From Macrosoma leucophasiata (lineage: Eukaryota; Arthropoda; Insecta; Lepidoptera; Hedylidae), in contig JAWQUS010000027.1 in NCBI GenBank assembly GCA_036365455.1, positions 13,876,501 through 13,940,500 of the forward strand: a DNA stretch of 64,000 bases, in the 5' to 3' direction. Shown piece after piece: positions 1 to 10,622 of this stretch; the stretch's first letter is position 1; each line of letters begins with the position of its first letter. The notes below the pieces were generated by a model. The model was not told the DNA's origin and made no database searches. It saw only the letters and a list, made by a program, of their open reading frames with translations. A program made the position numbers and the translations under genes.

Positions 1-49
1 TCCTCATTCCTAAACACAATTATTTGAGTACCTACCAATGGTACGCAAA

Positions 50-121
50 TAATTCGGTAGCTTAATGGTAAAGCGACTGGTCTGGTTATCCTGCGGTCTC
101 AGTTTCGATAGGAATCATCAG
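50..121 (+). repeat. tRNA-like fragment (A-box/B-box type)
   Basis: A tRNA-like stretch with a D-arm-like segment (GGTAGCTTAATGGTAAAGC) and a degraded T-arm-like segment (CAGTTTCGATAGG). It resembles the reverse complement of the unit at 20765-20895, so it is probably a decayed member of the same dispersed tRNA-like family and not a working tRNA gene: the arms no longer pair fully. Confidence 0.4.
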
Positions 122-123
122 AA

Positions 124-757
124 AAATAAAAACCGGTCAAGTGCGTGTCGGGCCACGAGCAGTATAGGGTTCCGTAGTTTTTAGGTTTGAATAATGTAAT
201 GAAAAATAAATAAATATTTCCTATGAAGTTGTTCGAAATTTTCGAGTAAAATACATTTGGTCAACTATTACTTGCAAACTGGGAAGGCCAACTTAAGTGT
301 GATAGTTTTTCTTTTAATTTCGTTATATGCAGCTACTATTCTATTTCTATTGAATTTCTAACAACAACCGTTTAGTTGGTAGGGGGGTAGACACTTGACT
401 CTAACGAAATTTTTCACTGTCACGAACAGTTAGCTAAATCGAAAAATTATGTTCGGACATCCATAACATTTTTGAAAGATATATCCAACGATACCTTACA
501 CTATATGGAAATCAAAAATTTAAAAAAAATATCCGCGCGTTACAAGTACCCCTACTTGTAACCCTATTTTTTTTTTTGCTGTTTTTATTCTACCACTTTG
601 TCGGCGTAATTAACGTGTGGTGTACACTTGTGCCAAATTTCAAGTCTCTTGTAGGTATCAATAGGTTTTGCGCTAAACCGCGGACGGACAGACAGACAGT
701 CAGACAGACGAACATGGCGAAACTATAAGGGTGCCTTGTTTACTACGGAACCCTAAT
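124..757. mobile_element. Non-autonomous element with 'AGGGTTCCGTAG' ends
   Basis: The left side contains AACCGGTCAAGTGCGTGTCG and GGGTTCCGTAG; the right side ends with a CAGACAGACAG tract and CTACGGAACCCT, the inverted complement of the left motif. No coding capacity. A second, more disrupted copy lies at 13877-15627 with the same order of internal blocks, for example ACAACAACCGTTTAG. The family is common in Lepidoptera in my experience, but I cannot name its superfamily from sequence alone. Confidence 0.6.
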
Positions 758-1436
758 GAAACTAAAATATTATTCCATCAAATAAAAATATGACAACTTT
801 TATCAGATATTTTTTATAATTCAACATCTATACTGTATTTTGAAATAGTCATAAACATTCTATCAAACGTTTCGAATGGTCTATCTAAATAAAATACGAG
901 TACGAGCACTGGGACCTTATACGGTAAGCTTTTTTGCTTAAATTGCGCAAACAAGTAGGTAACCCCTTGAACAATTGACAACATTTCATATTTAATTTTT
1001 TTTTTCCCGTGTTTAACCATTTTACGAAATTTTGTACTTTTCATTCATAATTTCTTCTTTGAAAGTTAGTGTATTCTAAAAAGACGTATGCGTCATATGA
1101 CGTCACACATACGGTGGAATGGCGATAGAACCATTGCCTTGTGCCGTGACCCTTTAAAAAAAATGTACATGTCACTGTCTTGTCGTTGTCCGCTTGTCAA
1201 AATCGAGGTAGGGCTGTGATCATTTTATTTTAAAAATATCCGTACCAGTGTTCGATATATCAATATAATTTTAAAAAATTCTTTGACCCTGCGTGTCGTC
1301 GATTAATCTCTTCCTTGATCCAACTACAAATACAAAATATCAATATTATATCAACAGCCTGAGGGCTGTCGTTGTTTAAGACTTTAAAACTTGTTTTTTT
1401 TTTTTAATAAATAAGTTCGTAGCAGCTTTTCATAGG
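758..1436. other. Intergenic, nothing recognised
   Basis: AT-rich sequence without a convincing reading frame, splice pattern or repeat copy. One perfect CRE-like TGACGTCA palindrome occurs near 1097 and another near 1995; I attach no function to them. Confidence 0.5.
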
Positions 1437-1876
1437 CTTCAGAGTAGGGATGGCGATTCTTTCTGAAATAAATCAATGTTTGAATCGAAGTGTCCAAAAT
1501 CCATCCACGATTAAATCGACATTGAAAAAATCGATCTTCGATTATCGATCTATTTTTGATTTGGGATATGTAATACTAAATTTGAAGGAAAACAGACGAG
1601 CAAAAAAAAGCAACTCAATAGTGTTCAATGCTGGTATAATGCTTCCTATACTCACGTTCAAACGTTAAATCTTATGATCTGTATGATTCCTATGTCCCTA
1701 TGTGAATTAACCAAAAAGATCGATCTTCGATTTTCTAGGGTATAGTATCGAATCACTAGATCAATCCAGTACTGTGGATCGATTTAAATAAATAAAAGAA
1801 TCGATTGTTTAGTTCCTAAAGTTCGCTTTTCCGATTAATCGATCTCAGGTCTCGGATCACCGTCCCTACTTCATAG
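1437..1876. mobile_element. hAT-type MITE with 8-bp target duplication
   Basis: The element occupies 1445-1868 (424 bp). Its terminal inverted repeats read TAGGGATGGCGA on the left and TCACCGTCCCTA on the right. It is flanked by CTTCAGAG (1437-1444) and CTTCATAG (1869-1876), an 8-bp duplication with one mismatch, which is the hAT hallmark. The interior is rich in ATCGAT and GATCGATCTTCGATT blocks and codes for nothing. Confidence 0.75.
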
Positions 1877-2689
1877 TTTTATACTTTGACATTGACGTAT
1901 CCGCATCAATTTGACACATCTTGTCACAGAGTATGTAATAATAATGTTTTCATCTAAAGATATGCAATGGTAACTACTTCATTCCACCAAATAATTGACG
2001 TCACACATGTTTTTCCGTTTTATTTTTTTTTTCACAGAAATTAGGAAATAAAGTTAATACAAAAAATATGTATTTGAACTCAGAAAAGAAAAATAAAGAA
2101 ACGGTATTTTTCTTTTATGGTCGTGTCAAATTTGAAATGTTGTCAATTCCTGTACTTGCGCTGCATCAGAACTTTCTAATTTCTTCCATTTAGGAACAGT
2201 GTAACATAAAATATTTAAAGATCGACTTTTAATGTTTTAAAATATGCCATAATAGTTAACATTCTGGCATCCCCTAAATGAACATAGTGGTAACAATATA
2301 ATAACCGAACTTTGTTTTTAAGTGTCGTAAAATAGGTATGTTATCATTAATTCACAGATATTACAATAACTGACGTATTTCATCTTATAACAATATATCT
2401 TATTTCTTCCCTGAAAAAATTGCCTTATAATTCTGTATTTTAGGTTATGGCCTATACTGAGTATTGGCACTGGAATGGAGGCAAGAGTTGCTAAGCCTTC
2501 TTCAGTTTCGCAAAGAAGTTTCACTTCAAGTATAGATATCACATCGAATTGATAACCTCCTCCTCTTTTGTTTTACCTCGATTGAGAAGTTATTACTTTC
2601 ACTGAATTCGTGCATCGTGACGAAGCTATGGCCTAACAGGTGGACAGATTTTCTACAATAATATTATCATATCTCTGTTGATGCAACAT
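1877..2689. other. Intergenic, nothing recognised
   Basis: AT-rich sequence with short random frames only. No repeat family from elsewhere in the window is recognisable here. Confidence 0.5.
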
Positions 2690-3240
2690 GTAGCGTGGGT
2701 CTACGCCACGCTTGCAAGGACGCGTAGCAACGTTGTCTACATAATTTCGTAACTTTTTCGTAGAGACCACGCTAACAACGTCACGTATCAAAATTGTCGC
2801 CATAATTTCTCAACTTTGCCTAGAGGCCACTCTAGCAAGGTCGCATAGCAACATTGTCTACATAATTTCGTAACTTTTTCGTAGAGACCACGCTAACAAA
2901 GTCACGTATCAAAATTGTCTTCATAACTTCTTAATTTTTCATAGAGGTCACTGTAGCAAGGTCGCATAGGAATAATGGCTACATAATTTCGTAACTTTTC
3001 CTATAGGTCACACTAGCAAGGTCGCATAGCAACATTGTCTCCATAATTTCGTAACTTTTCCTGGAGGCCACTTTAGCAAGGTTGCGTAGCAACAAAAATA
3101 AAAAAAATAAACTATTTCTATTTCTATAACATTGTCTACATAATTTCGTAACTTTTCCTGGAGGCCACTTTAGCAAGGTTGCGTAGCAACATTGTCTACA
3201 TAATTTCGTAACTTTTTTGTACAGGCCTACGCAATACATT
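2690..3240. repeat. ~60-bp minisatellite, about 8.5 units
   Basis: The unit runs roughly from CGCATAGCAACATTGTC through ATAATTTCGTAACTTTT to CTAGCAAGGT and repeats every ~60 bp. In the first four units two variants alternate: odd units carry GAGACCACGCTAACAA, even units carry GAGGCCACTCTAGCAAGG, so the array began as a ~120-bp dimer. Later units are homogenised to the second type. The unit near 3090 is interrupted by about 35 bp of A-rich sequence ending CTATTTCTATTTCTAT, resembling the reverse of a retroelement tail. Confidence 0.9.
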
Positions 3241-3361
3241 CCATTATAGGACTATAAGATGGAACCATTAATTTTAGAATGTATAATTAATATAAATTAA
3301 TAAAATTAAGGAATCAAACGGAACATACATTTTATTAAAAGGTAGATTGATGTATTCAAGT

Positions 3362-3682
3362 GGTATAATATAACGTAACTTCACGCCTGTAATCCCCGAA
3401 GGGGTAGGCAGAGGTAAATGCATGCCTTCAAGCATACATGCAAACACCCACGATTCGCCGGTTACGTTTTGGCCCATGTAACAGGTGGCGAGCCTGTTGA
3501 CATCTCCGGGCACATTACCAAACTTTGAGGTACTGGGAAATTTCCATAAAATGGAAAAATCCCAATAGAACCAGAGATAAAGGCTTTTTCACCATTATCT
3601 CTGATAACCCCCTACCCGGGAATCGAACCCAGGACCTCAGCGTAGTAGTAGTGGCCTGCTACCACTAGGCTACCGAGGCAGT
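3362..3682 (-). mobile_element. tRNA-derived SINE (CCTCGGTAGCC head)
   Basis: Read on the minus strand it starts with a tRNA-like head: A box GGTAGCCTAGTGGTAGCAGG and B box GGGTTCGATTCCCGGG. It continues into a unique body and ends near ATTACAGGCGTGAAGTTACG. Near-identical copies are at 61770-62084 (minus) and, more diverged, 46190-46440 (plus), with fragments near 21535, 27555 and 38221. The internal Pol III boxes and shared end identify a SINE. Confidence 0.85.
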
Positions 3683-6260
3683 TATAATATACTTACAAAA
3701 AATATATAATATTACGCTAATAACGTAGTACCTCGTACACAGGATAATTACTATCGTACTACTTACGGATGTCTATAGAACTTTTCAAATAAGAAAGATT
3801 TTTTACAAATACTTGTTAGAGGGACACTTGTATATAGATCGTGTTCCACCAGGTGAGTTCGGAGATGTAGAAAGCACAACTAGATTACCTACTAATCTAA
3901 TATACCCAATGACTATTCTTAGATATCGTTTGGCCTCGTGACATGGTTCTTATAGAATACCAAACTGGCTGGCTGAGACAGCGGAACTAATATCCAGAAC
4001 ACTGTGTTATTAGACCCGCTGCCTCAGCAAGAAAAAAGGCAGAGGGTCAGCTCTTATAGATGGTACTTAAGCTTTCTTAGCTCATAAACATCTACGAAAT
4101 AGCTACAATAATAATTTAAATACTATATTCCTACTTGTAAGGTTTGTGAAGACCTAGTGTTTGATTTGGATCTGCCCCTAGGCCTTAGATTAAGGCTAGG
4201 TGACTATTGGAATTGCCTTAATTTGTATTCAAAATCTTAAAACCCATTTTGCCATTGTTATCAAAATGAAATTTGTGTTATTAATATAGGGAAATCATGT
4301 TCACTGCTGTTCAACCATCATGACAATTTTCTACGCTGCTACCTGGTTGGGGATCATTTAACCGTCTATAGTTTATAGCAATAACGTGGTTATGACAAGT
4401 TTAATTGACATAAATATTTGTCCATTTGATAAATGAATCCACACAGCGGATTCATACAATAAAGCAAATTTAACATTGGTTTCGTTTGCCAAAAACCTCA
4501 TATTGATAGGGAGCGGGAGCAAAGCTTACTCCCATCGCGCAGCGTGTCATAAATACACAAAAACTTCCCTGCCAAACTTCCGCTGCATTTGTTTATGAAT
4601 ATGACTTCCGCCCAGGGACTGGCCAACATTTATATGTGCAACCGTACTGTTTCATTATGATAAATACGATTTTATTCGATTAGTATCACAATTAGGTTGG
4701 TCAGACTTTAGAGATTACACAACAGCTTTGAGCATATCTATACATATAAAATGCTTTGCTCTGAATTAGTGATTGACTAATCAACGCACAGCCTACATCG
4801 CTTGTCGTAGAAACCTGAAACTTAGGAAGGCTTCGTCTTATTGTCTCCCTGCCCCAATGGCTGTCTGTTTTTAGAGCTATGTGCCCTGCCCACTGTCACT
4901 TGAGTTTCGGTGGGCTATTTCAGTTACTTTGGTCATCATACAGATATTCTCATTTTCTATTTGCCCTTGCAGGGAAACTCCGAGCATATCTCTCTCCATT
5001 AGGTACTCTCTGCGTATCCTGAAGCCGCGTAATGAGTGACTACGTTTCAGTTCCGTATGTCACCAGTCACCAATGGCAACACACACTGGTCAACGACCTT
5101 TTTCTTGAGACGCTGCGGTAAATTGGACGAGAAGAGGTACCATACTCAGTAAACCACAATACTTCAATGAATATAAAATAATATTTAAATTTTTAATCGG
5201 ATTGGTGTGTATTGTTTTTTGCTATATTCCAAAATAAATATATTCTTGTCTGTTCCAATTTTTAAATGGGCGCAGAGTTGGCTAACATCAATGCGAAAAT
5301 TACCTTACTATTGTCCCAATAAAGGGGAAAGGGTTTTTTTATGTAATGAAGATGGCAAACAAGCATGCTGTTCACATTGTGTTCAGTAGTGATTACTGCA
5401 GCGAATTCGTTAAAAAATGGGAGCAACTTGTAAAATAAAAATATTTTTCTATGAACATATTTTGCTAGTCAATACATTTAAGACGTATTTGTTTATGTAT
5501 GAAACTTGATAAAATAAATGTTTCATTCGAAAAACAGATACGTGAGATCTACATTCGGAACCCCTACTATTTGTAAGTATTCGAAGTGTATTGATATGAC
5601 AAGCTGTATGCCAAACGAAATATCAAAAATTGCTTTGTAGGTACCCACTACAAAGACACAAAAATAAAAAGGAGGAGGTAGTATAAAGATAGACGTCCTT
5701 TACGAACGGATTTCACGACAGGTCCGGATAAGGTACCTATCTAATGAATGAGCGATTATCGATCGACATATTTTTCAGATATAAATCAATCTAGAACCTG
5801 TGTATAATAAGCAAAATAGTAAGTATTTATATTCTACATCTAGAATGAAAGAAAAGTACATTAGTAGGTAGTAGTAAGCTGCTTGTTATTTTTTTTTACA
5901 TTTCTCGTGAAGTAAATTAAGTTACATTCACATTAAAAATAACAGTGCCTTTATGTTCTTCTTGGAAATTTCCTTTCAAAGTTTCTTTTCATGAAATACT
6001 AAAAGCCTATAACAGCTCATAAGTCTATGTGTAGCTACTCAAGGGTACTTGGGATATGGTATTTTAAAGTGTCTCTTTATGAAATATGAAAAGTAGGTAC
6101 AGAACTGTCGCATGGCTGGTCAAGAAACAAATTCACAACAAGAAAGCATATTTCCCTCGAGACCTTTTACGAAGTTAACAAGGTGTGACTTGGGAAATAA
6201 ATGTGAAAAAGTAGCGATTAACATGTAAAAAAGGACACTAATGTAACTATATTAGAAATA
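3683..6260. other. Intergenic, no gene recognised
   Basis: About 2.6 kb of AT-rich DNA. The only recognisable item is a short minus-strand fragment of the dispersed 'ACTGCAGCC' retroposon family near 5342-5400 (GGCAAACAAGCATGCTGTTC). Confidence 0.5.
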
Positions 6261-6419
6261 GTAGGGGAAAGTGGGGAAAACACGAACACCTAAGGATAAA
6301 CTTAAATAAAACAGTGAAATTAAGATACAAAGTTTCTTTAATTGTTTGATATTATTTCGCATTAACACATGCTTGTGAAATATATTTTATTTTTAAAGAA
6401 AAAATGGAAAGAAAAATTT

Positions 6420-6495
6420 GACTTCAGGCGAGGCTCGAACTCGCGACCTACTGGGAATCTAGTCCAGCCGCTCTTCCAATTGAGCTACTGAAGCC
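6420..6495 (-). other. tRNA-like sequence in left arm of palindrome
   Basis: Exact mirror of 6689-6764. On the minus strand it begins GGCTTCAGTAGCTC and ends CGCCTGAAGTC. See the right-arm entry for pairing. The two arms are so similar that a transcript through both would fold on itself in preference to forming cloverleaves. Confidence 0.7.
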
Positions 6496-6688
6496 CTGCC
6501 CGATTTGTCAAATCTTTCCTTCACATCTATTGCATTGCTTTATGGTAGCAGTAGCGCCATCTATTACCAACTATGCTAGTTAGTCTATTATATCGGTTGC
6601 CTAACTAGCATAGTTGGTAATAGATGGCGCTACTGCTACCATAAAGCAATGCAATAGATGTGAAGGAAAGATTTGACAAATCGGGCAG

Positions 6689-6764
6689 GGCTTCAGTAGC
6701 TCAATTGGAAGAGCGGCTGGACTAGATTCCCAGTAGGTCGCGAGTTCGAGCCTCGCCTGAAGTC
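6689..6764 (+). other. tRNA-like sequence in right arm of palindrome
   Basis: 76 nt. The acceptor ends GGCTTCA and TGAAGTC pair with one G-T wobble. The D arm GCTCAATTGGAAGAGC is perfect, and the T arm GCGAGTTCGAGCCTCGC is perfect with a TTCGAGC loop. The anticodon arm CTGGACTAGATTCCCAG keeps only four good pairs and sits one base off the usual length. It therefore looks tRNA-derived, with strong A and B boxes, but a decoding role is doubtful and I do not call it a tRNA gene. Confidence 0.6.
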
Positions 6765-7560
6765 AAATTTTTCTTTCCATTTTTCTTTAAAAATAAAATA
6801 AAGTTTCTTTATTTGCATAATAATCAAGTTTATTTATCCATGTAACTAATTAAATAATAAAAGTAACTATCCATGTAACTAATATTTTTTCACTAAAGTG
6901 TAACATTTTGAAAGAAAAACAAAACCCTTAGTGTTCGTGTTTACCCGACGTGATTCGGGTAAACACGAACACCAGGTGGGGTAATAGCGAACTAACATAT
7001 AATATGTTAATTAAGACAGAGATCACAATTATACCCCGCCGATGTTGACTGTCCATCTGTGCATTTCCAATCTTCATCGGAGGGACCATCGTTTTCTCTT
7101 TGTCTATTTTAACTACTATTTTTATTTATTTTTGTACTTATACAAATTTAATTTTGATTTATTCTTCTTTAGCACGCTTTCTATTTTTTTTTTGTTCAAG
7201 TTGGTCTTTTACAGGTGTGCTTTTCACAATAATCGATTTTCTCATCCTGATACTGGTATTGCGCTTAGATATTGAAGGAGCAATAATGGCAGTTCTGCGA
7301 TTTCTAATAAAGAAACTGATGACTTTTCATTTTTATTTTCATATTGTTTCAGTCTTTCTAATATAATTACGAGGCATCTGAAACAATATACGATGAATAA
7401 GTTTTTCTTTTTCGTCATTTATCATCATTTAAGGAATTGAAAAAAATTGTGATTAATACGTTTTAACTAAGTCGTGTAAATTCTAATTTTTAATTTACTA
7501 TTAATATATGATTTTGCTTTTACTATAATAATAATAAAATAATAATGGCAACCCATTATA

Positions 7561-8844
7561 ATAGGTTGGGGAAAAAGTATTTTCGCATTATAGTATGTAT
7601 GAACTTGTAATAAAATCTCTTTTGCTGTAGTATTTGTATCTGGCTGGTTTTGGTATCATTGAAAGTTAAAATTTTAAAGAACATAATTCCAAATTCAAGT
7701 TAGGCAAATGTGTGATTTTCATTTGTTTTTGTACTGTCGAGATGAGTGAATCTAATGAAGAAATTCGATACATTTTAAAATTTTACTACAAATAAGGTAA
7801 AAATGCAACGCAAGCAGCGAAAAAAATTTGCGATGTTTATGGACCTAGTGCAGTGTCTGTGAGAGTAGCACAAATTTGGTTTAAGCGTTTTCAATCCGGA
7901 AATTTTGATGTCAAAGATGCACCTCGCTCTGGTCGCCCTATTACGGATAAAATGGATGCCATTTTTGAAAAAGTGGAGCAAGATCGACATATCAGTAGTT
8001 ACGACGTAGCTGAAGAACTGAGAATTAATCACAAAACAGTTTTGGCGCATTTGAAAAAAGCTGGGTACAAAAAAAAACTCGATATTTGGGTACCTCACGA
8101 GCTCACTGAAAGAAACCTAATGAACCGTGTACACATTTGTGATTCTTTATTACGACGTAATGAAACCGAATCATTTTTGAAGAAGCTGATAACTGGTGAT
8201 CAAAAGTGGATCATGTACGACAAGAACGTGCGAAAAAGGTCGTTGTCAAAGGCCGGTCAGGCTTCACAGACTGTAACGAAACCCGGGTTAACTCGCAATA
8301 AGGTGATGTTGTGTGTGTGGTGGGATTGGAAGGGCATTATTCATTATGAGCTATTACCACCAGGCAGGACTATCGATTCTGAACTCTACTGCGAACAACT
8401 GATGAGATTAAAGCAAGAAGTTGAGAGAAAGCGGCCGGAATTGATCAACAGAAGGGGTGTGGTGTTTCATCATGATAACGCTAGACCTTACACATCTATA
8501 GCCACTCAGCAAAAATTAAGAGAGTTTGGCTGGGAGGTGTTAATGCATCCGCCGTATAGTCCTGACCTTGCACCTTCAGATTTCCACCTGTTTCGGTCTC
8601 TTCAGAATTCTTTATGCAATGTTAGGTTAACATCACGAGAGGACTGCCAAATTCACTTGTCGCGGTATTTTGATGAGAAGTCCCAAAATTTTTATAGCAA
8701 TGAGATCATGTCCCTACCTACAATATGGCAAAAGGTTATCGAACAAAATTGTACACACATACTTTAGTTAAATTTAAATAATCTATATTAAAAAATGTTT
8801 TGAATTATCTTAAAAAATGCGAAGAAACTTTTTCCCCAACCTTA
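7561..8844 (+). mobile_element. mariner element, cecropia-type
   Basis: 1,284 bp flanked by TA dinucleotides. The inverted termini share AGGTTGGGGAAAAAGT on the left and ACTTTTTCCCCAACCT on the right. It contains one transposase frame with a single internal stop. It inserted into the 3.4-kb element, next to a LINE tail that starts directly after the right TA. Length and termini are typical of a full-length mariner. Confidence 0.9.
7742..8767 (+). pseudogene. mariner transposase, one internal stop codon
   Basis: Reading from ATG 7742, codon 18 is TAA (7793-7795); the frame then runs open to 8767, about 341 residues, normal for mariner. The N-terminal helix-turn-helix region includes WFKRFQSGNFDVKD; the linker WVPHEL is present. 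The catalytic triad is intact: D in TGDQKW, D in HHDNARPY and D in SPDLAPSD, with 34 residues between the last two (DD34D). WVPHELTE and VCVWWDWKGIIHYELLPPG fit the cecropia subfamily. Because only one substitution breaks it, the insertion is fairly young; a start downstream of the stop would lose part of the DNA-binding domain. Confidence 0.9.
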
Positions 8845-8846
8845 TA

Positions 8847-9235
8847 CGTTCCACTGCTGGGCACGAGTCTCTCCTCTTTTTGGGGGGAGGCCTGGCGCTT
8901 ACTCCACCACGCTGCTCCAATGCGGTTTGTTGGAGGTGGGAGGGTTAGTGGCCAACCCTCTGTCGGATGTTTTCAAACCGCCCATAAGGCCTCCGACAAG
9001 GTTTAACGACTGCTATCTATCGATAGCAACCGGGACCGACGGCTTAACGTGCCCTCCGAAGCATGGAAACGCGCATTTAATTTGCCACTAGCGGTCACCC
9101 ATCACTGCTTTTACTATATGTAATGGTTATTCACTCTAGGTATTTTATATATTTATTGACGTTTTGAAAGTATCTGTTTATTCTTTGTATTATTATTCGA
9201 AATAAAAATATTTTCTATTTCTATTTCTAATAATA
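8847..9235 (+). mobile_element. Non-LTR retrotransposon 3' tail
   Basis: Begins directly after the mariner TA with CGTTCCACTGCTGGGCACGA, a block I recognise as the 3' end of an abundant insect LINE, and contains GGCTTAACGTGCCCTCCGA. It ends in an A/T-rich tail ATTTTCTATTTCTATTTCT. No reverse transcriptase remains, so it is a severely 5'-truncated copy. Confidence 0.6.
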
Positions 9236-9693
9236 AAAAAATGAACGAAGAATTAACGAAGAAGAAATGAAGGGGTAATGCCGAACGTTCGAGATTGCCC
9301 CACATATCCTGTTCGCTATTACCCCTTGGTATAGAAACAACTGATTAGACAGAAAATATTTTAGATTATGTTTCTTTTGCCTTCAGCGTAGTTGTCATTT
9401 AACTCGATAATATGTGAGTATTCTCGTACACAAAAGTCAAATTGCTATTGTTGGTAGAAATAAAGCTACATCAAGTTATATTCACGAAAAAATTAGATCA
9501 AAATTATACAAAATAATTGAAATTCCGTACCTTGACCCCAGAGTACGTCCGTACTTCTCGTGTCTGTGACTGGCACTACTTGCGGCGTGGTCTTCAAGAT
9601 GAGTGCAAGCAAAATATGATTATCTATTTCTAACATATTCGAACCGTTGCATTCGGAATTACTCCGCGTTCGTGTTTCCCCCACTTTCCCCTA

Positions 9694-10420
9694 CCGTTCA
9701 AATAATTTATTTTTGTCAAGAATGTAATTTCAAATTGGAATGTTGTTTAGAAAATATAATATATAACTCTTACAATCTATTTTAAGCCTATCTAAAAGAA
9801 ACAATTCAAATTAGATATTTCTCACATATGCGTAGCTTTTATTAGTTTTTTGGGTTGCGTATCAAAACCTCAAAAGAAAAAGGAACTAGGTATTAGATAT
9901 AGGTATATCACTTTCTATATGTCTGTCTTTCGAGATTCTTTCTCACAAAGATAAAAGGTATCAAGCTGAAATTAAATGAATTAATTCTGAATGAATTCTA
10001 AGTCTTAAGTCAATAAAATAATAAACTGGTCGTACCGTTTCTGCCGCAGAATAAAATTATCCTCGTAATTAAAACATCTAAATCCTCCTTAAAAAAACAT
10101 ATAAGTAATCATGGAAGAAGAAGTTATAAGAATTCTTATGGCATTAATAAGTAACAGATTTTTTTTACTTGTAGTTACAACATATATCACAAAATAATGT
10201 AATCTCAGCCATCTTAAACTCATTGAAGTTGATAAACCGACCACGACTTCTATCAGTGTATGAGTTTTTCAGTAAAGTTTGTGTGTTTAACTTTTCGTGA
10301 AAACAATGTTTGAATGTGGGTGTTTTTTATTTTGTCAATTAACCTTAGGATGTCAGGATCGGAATATCTGGCGCTCCAAGCTCTCTGCCTACAAAAATAA
10401 TTAAATTCCAGATTTTTACG
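9694..10420. other. Intergenic, nothing recognised
   Basis: AT-rich; short frames only, no splice-supported coding sequence or clear repeat. Confidence 0.5.
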
Positions 10421-10622
10421 GTGGTGATGGTGGCAAACAAGCTTGCAGGCCACATGGATGTTAAGTGACAACTGCAGCTTATCGACATCAACACAAAAAC
10501 CAGAGGTTAACATGTAAATGCGTTCGCTCCCCTTAGTTAGTCTAAGTTTTGACGGTACATAAATAAGGTATTACGGTGGTGCCTCTAGCTCCGACACTGG
10601 AACTCTACCACCAGTATTAAAG
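10421..10622 (-). repeat. Dispersed retroposon family A, internally deleted copy
   Basis: Family A read in sense runs from GGTGGTAGAGCTCCAGTG through GCGGGCGTAGGCACCACCGC and GGCTGCAGTCATCACTTAAC to CTTGTTTGCCACTT and an A tail. This minus-strand copy keeps both ends but lacks the middle. At least a dozen copies lie in the window. The pattern resembles the 3' region of BMC1/L1Bm-type LINEs of silkworm, so it is a LINE 3' end or a SINE derived from one. Confidence 0.7.

Larger units (their letters stand above)
6329..6811 (+). mobile_element. Palindromic tRNA-like retroposon, full-length copy
   Basis: A 12-bp direct repeat AAAGTTTCTTTA (6329-6340 and 6800-6811) flanks a 459-bp element. About 42 bp of unpaired 5' sequence (GTTTGATATTATTTCGC...) is followed by a near-perfect inverted repeat: arms 6383-6583 and 6601-6800, loop of 17 nt. 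Each arm carries a 76-nt tRNA-like sequence, antisense at 6420-6495 and sense at 6689-6764. The 3' edge is A-rich (AAAAATAAAA). Long target duplications, asymmetric ends and the A-rich tail suggest retroposition, not a cut-and-paste MITE. Truncated copies are at 25685-25923 and 49756-50113. Confidence 0.85.
6261..9693. mobile_element. 3.4-kb element with GTAGGGGAAAGTGGGG ends, heavily nested
   Basis: The left end at 6261 reads GTAGGGGAAAGTGGGG followed by AAAACACGAACAC. The right end at 9693 is the inverted complement, GTGTTTCCCCCACTTTCCCC. The same ACACGAACAC motif occurs in inverted pairs near 6929-6972, and GGGGTAATAGCGAAC (6978) is mirrored by GTTCGCTATTACCCC (9310). Inside lie three later insertions: a tRNA-like palindromic retroposon (6341-6799), a mariner (7561-8844) and a LINE tail (8847-9235). 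Remaining host-element DNA is about 1.3 kb with no clear coding region. Confidence 0.65.

Noticed and set aside
2690..3240. CRISPR-like array
   Set aside because: Regular ~60-bp spacing, but whole units repeat and there are no unique spacers; the setting is eukaryotic. It is a minisatellite.
6689..6764. Genuine tRNA gene
   Set aside because: Acceptor, D and T arms pair well, but the anticodon arm is mispaired and of odd length, and the sequence recurs as part of a mobile element in mirrored arms.
7042..7366. Two overlapping hydrophobic frames inside the 3.4-kb element
   Set aside because: T-rich DNA produces Phe/Leu/Tyr runs in any frame; no conserved motif, and the two frames overlap each other.
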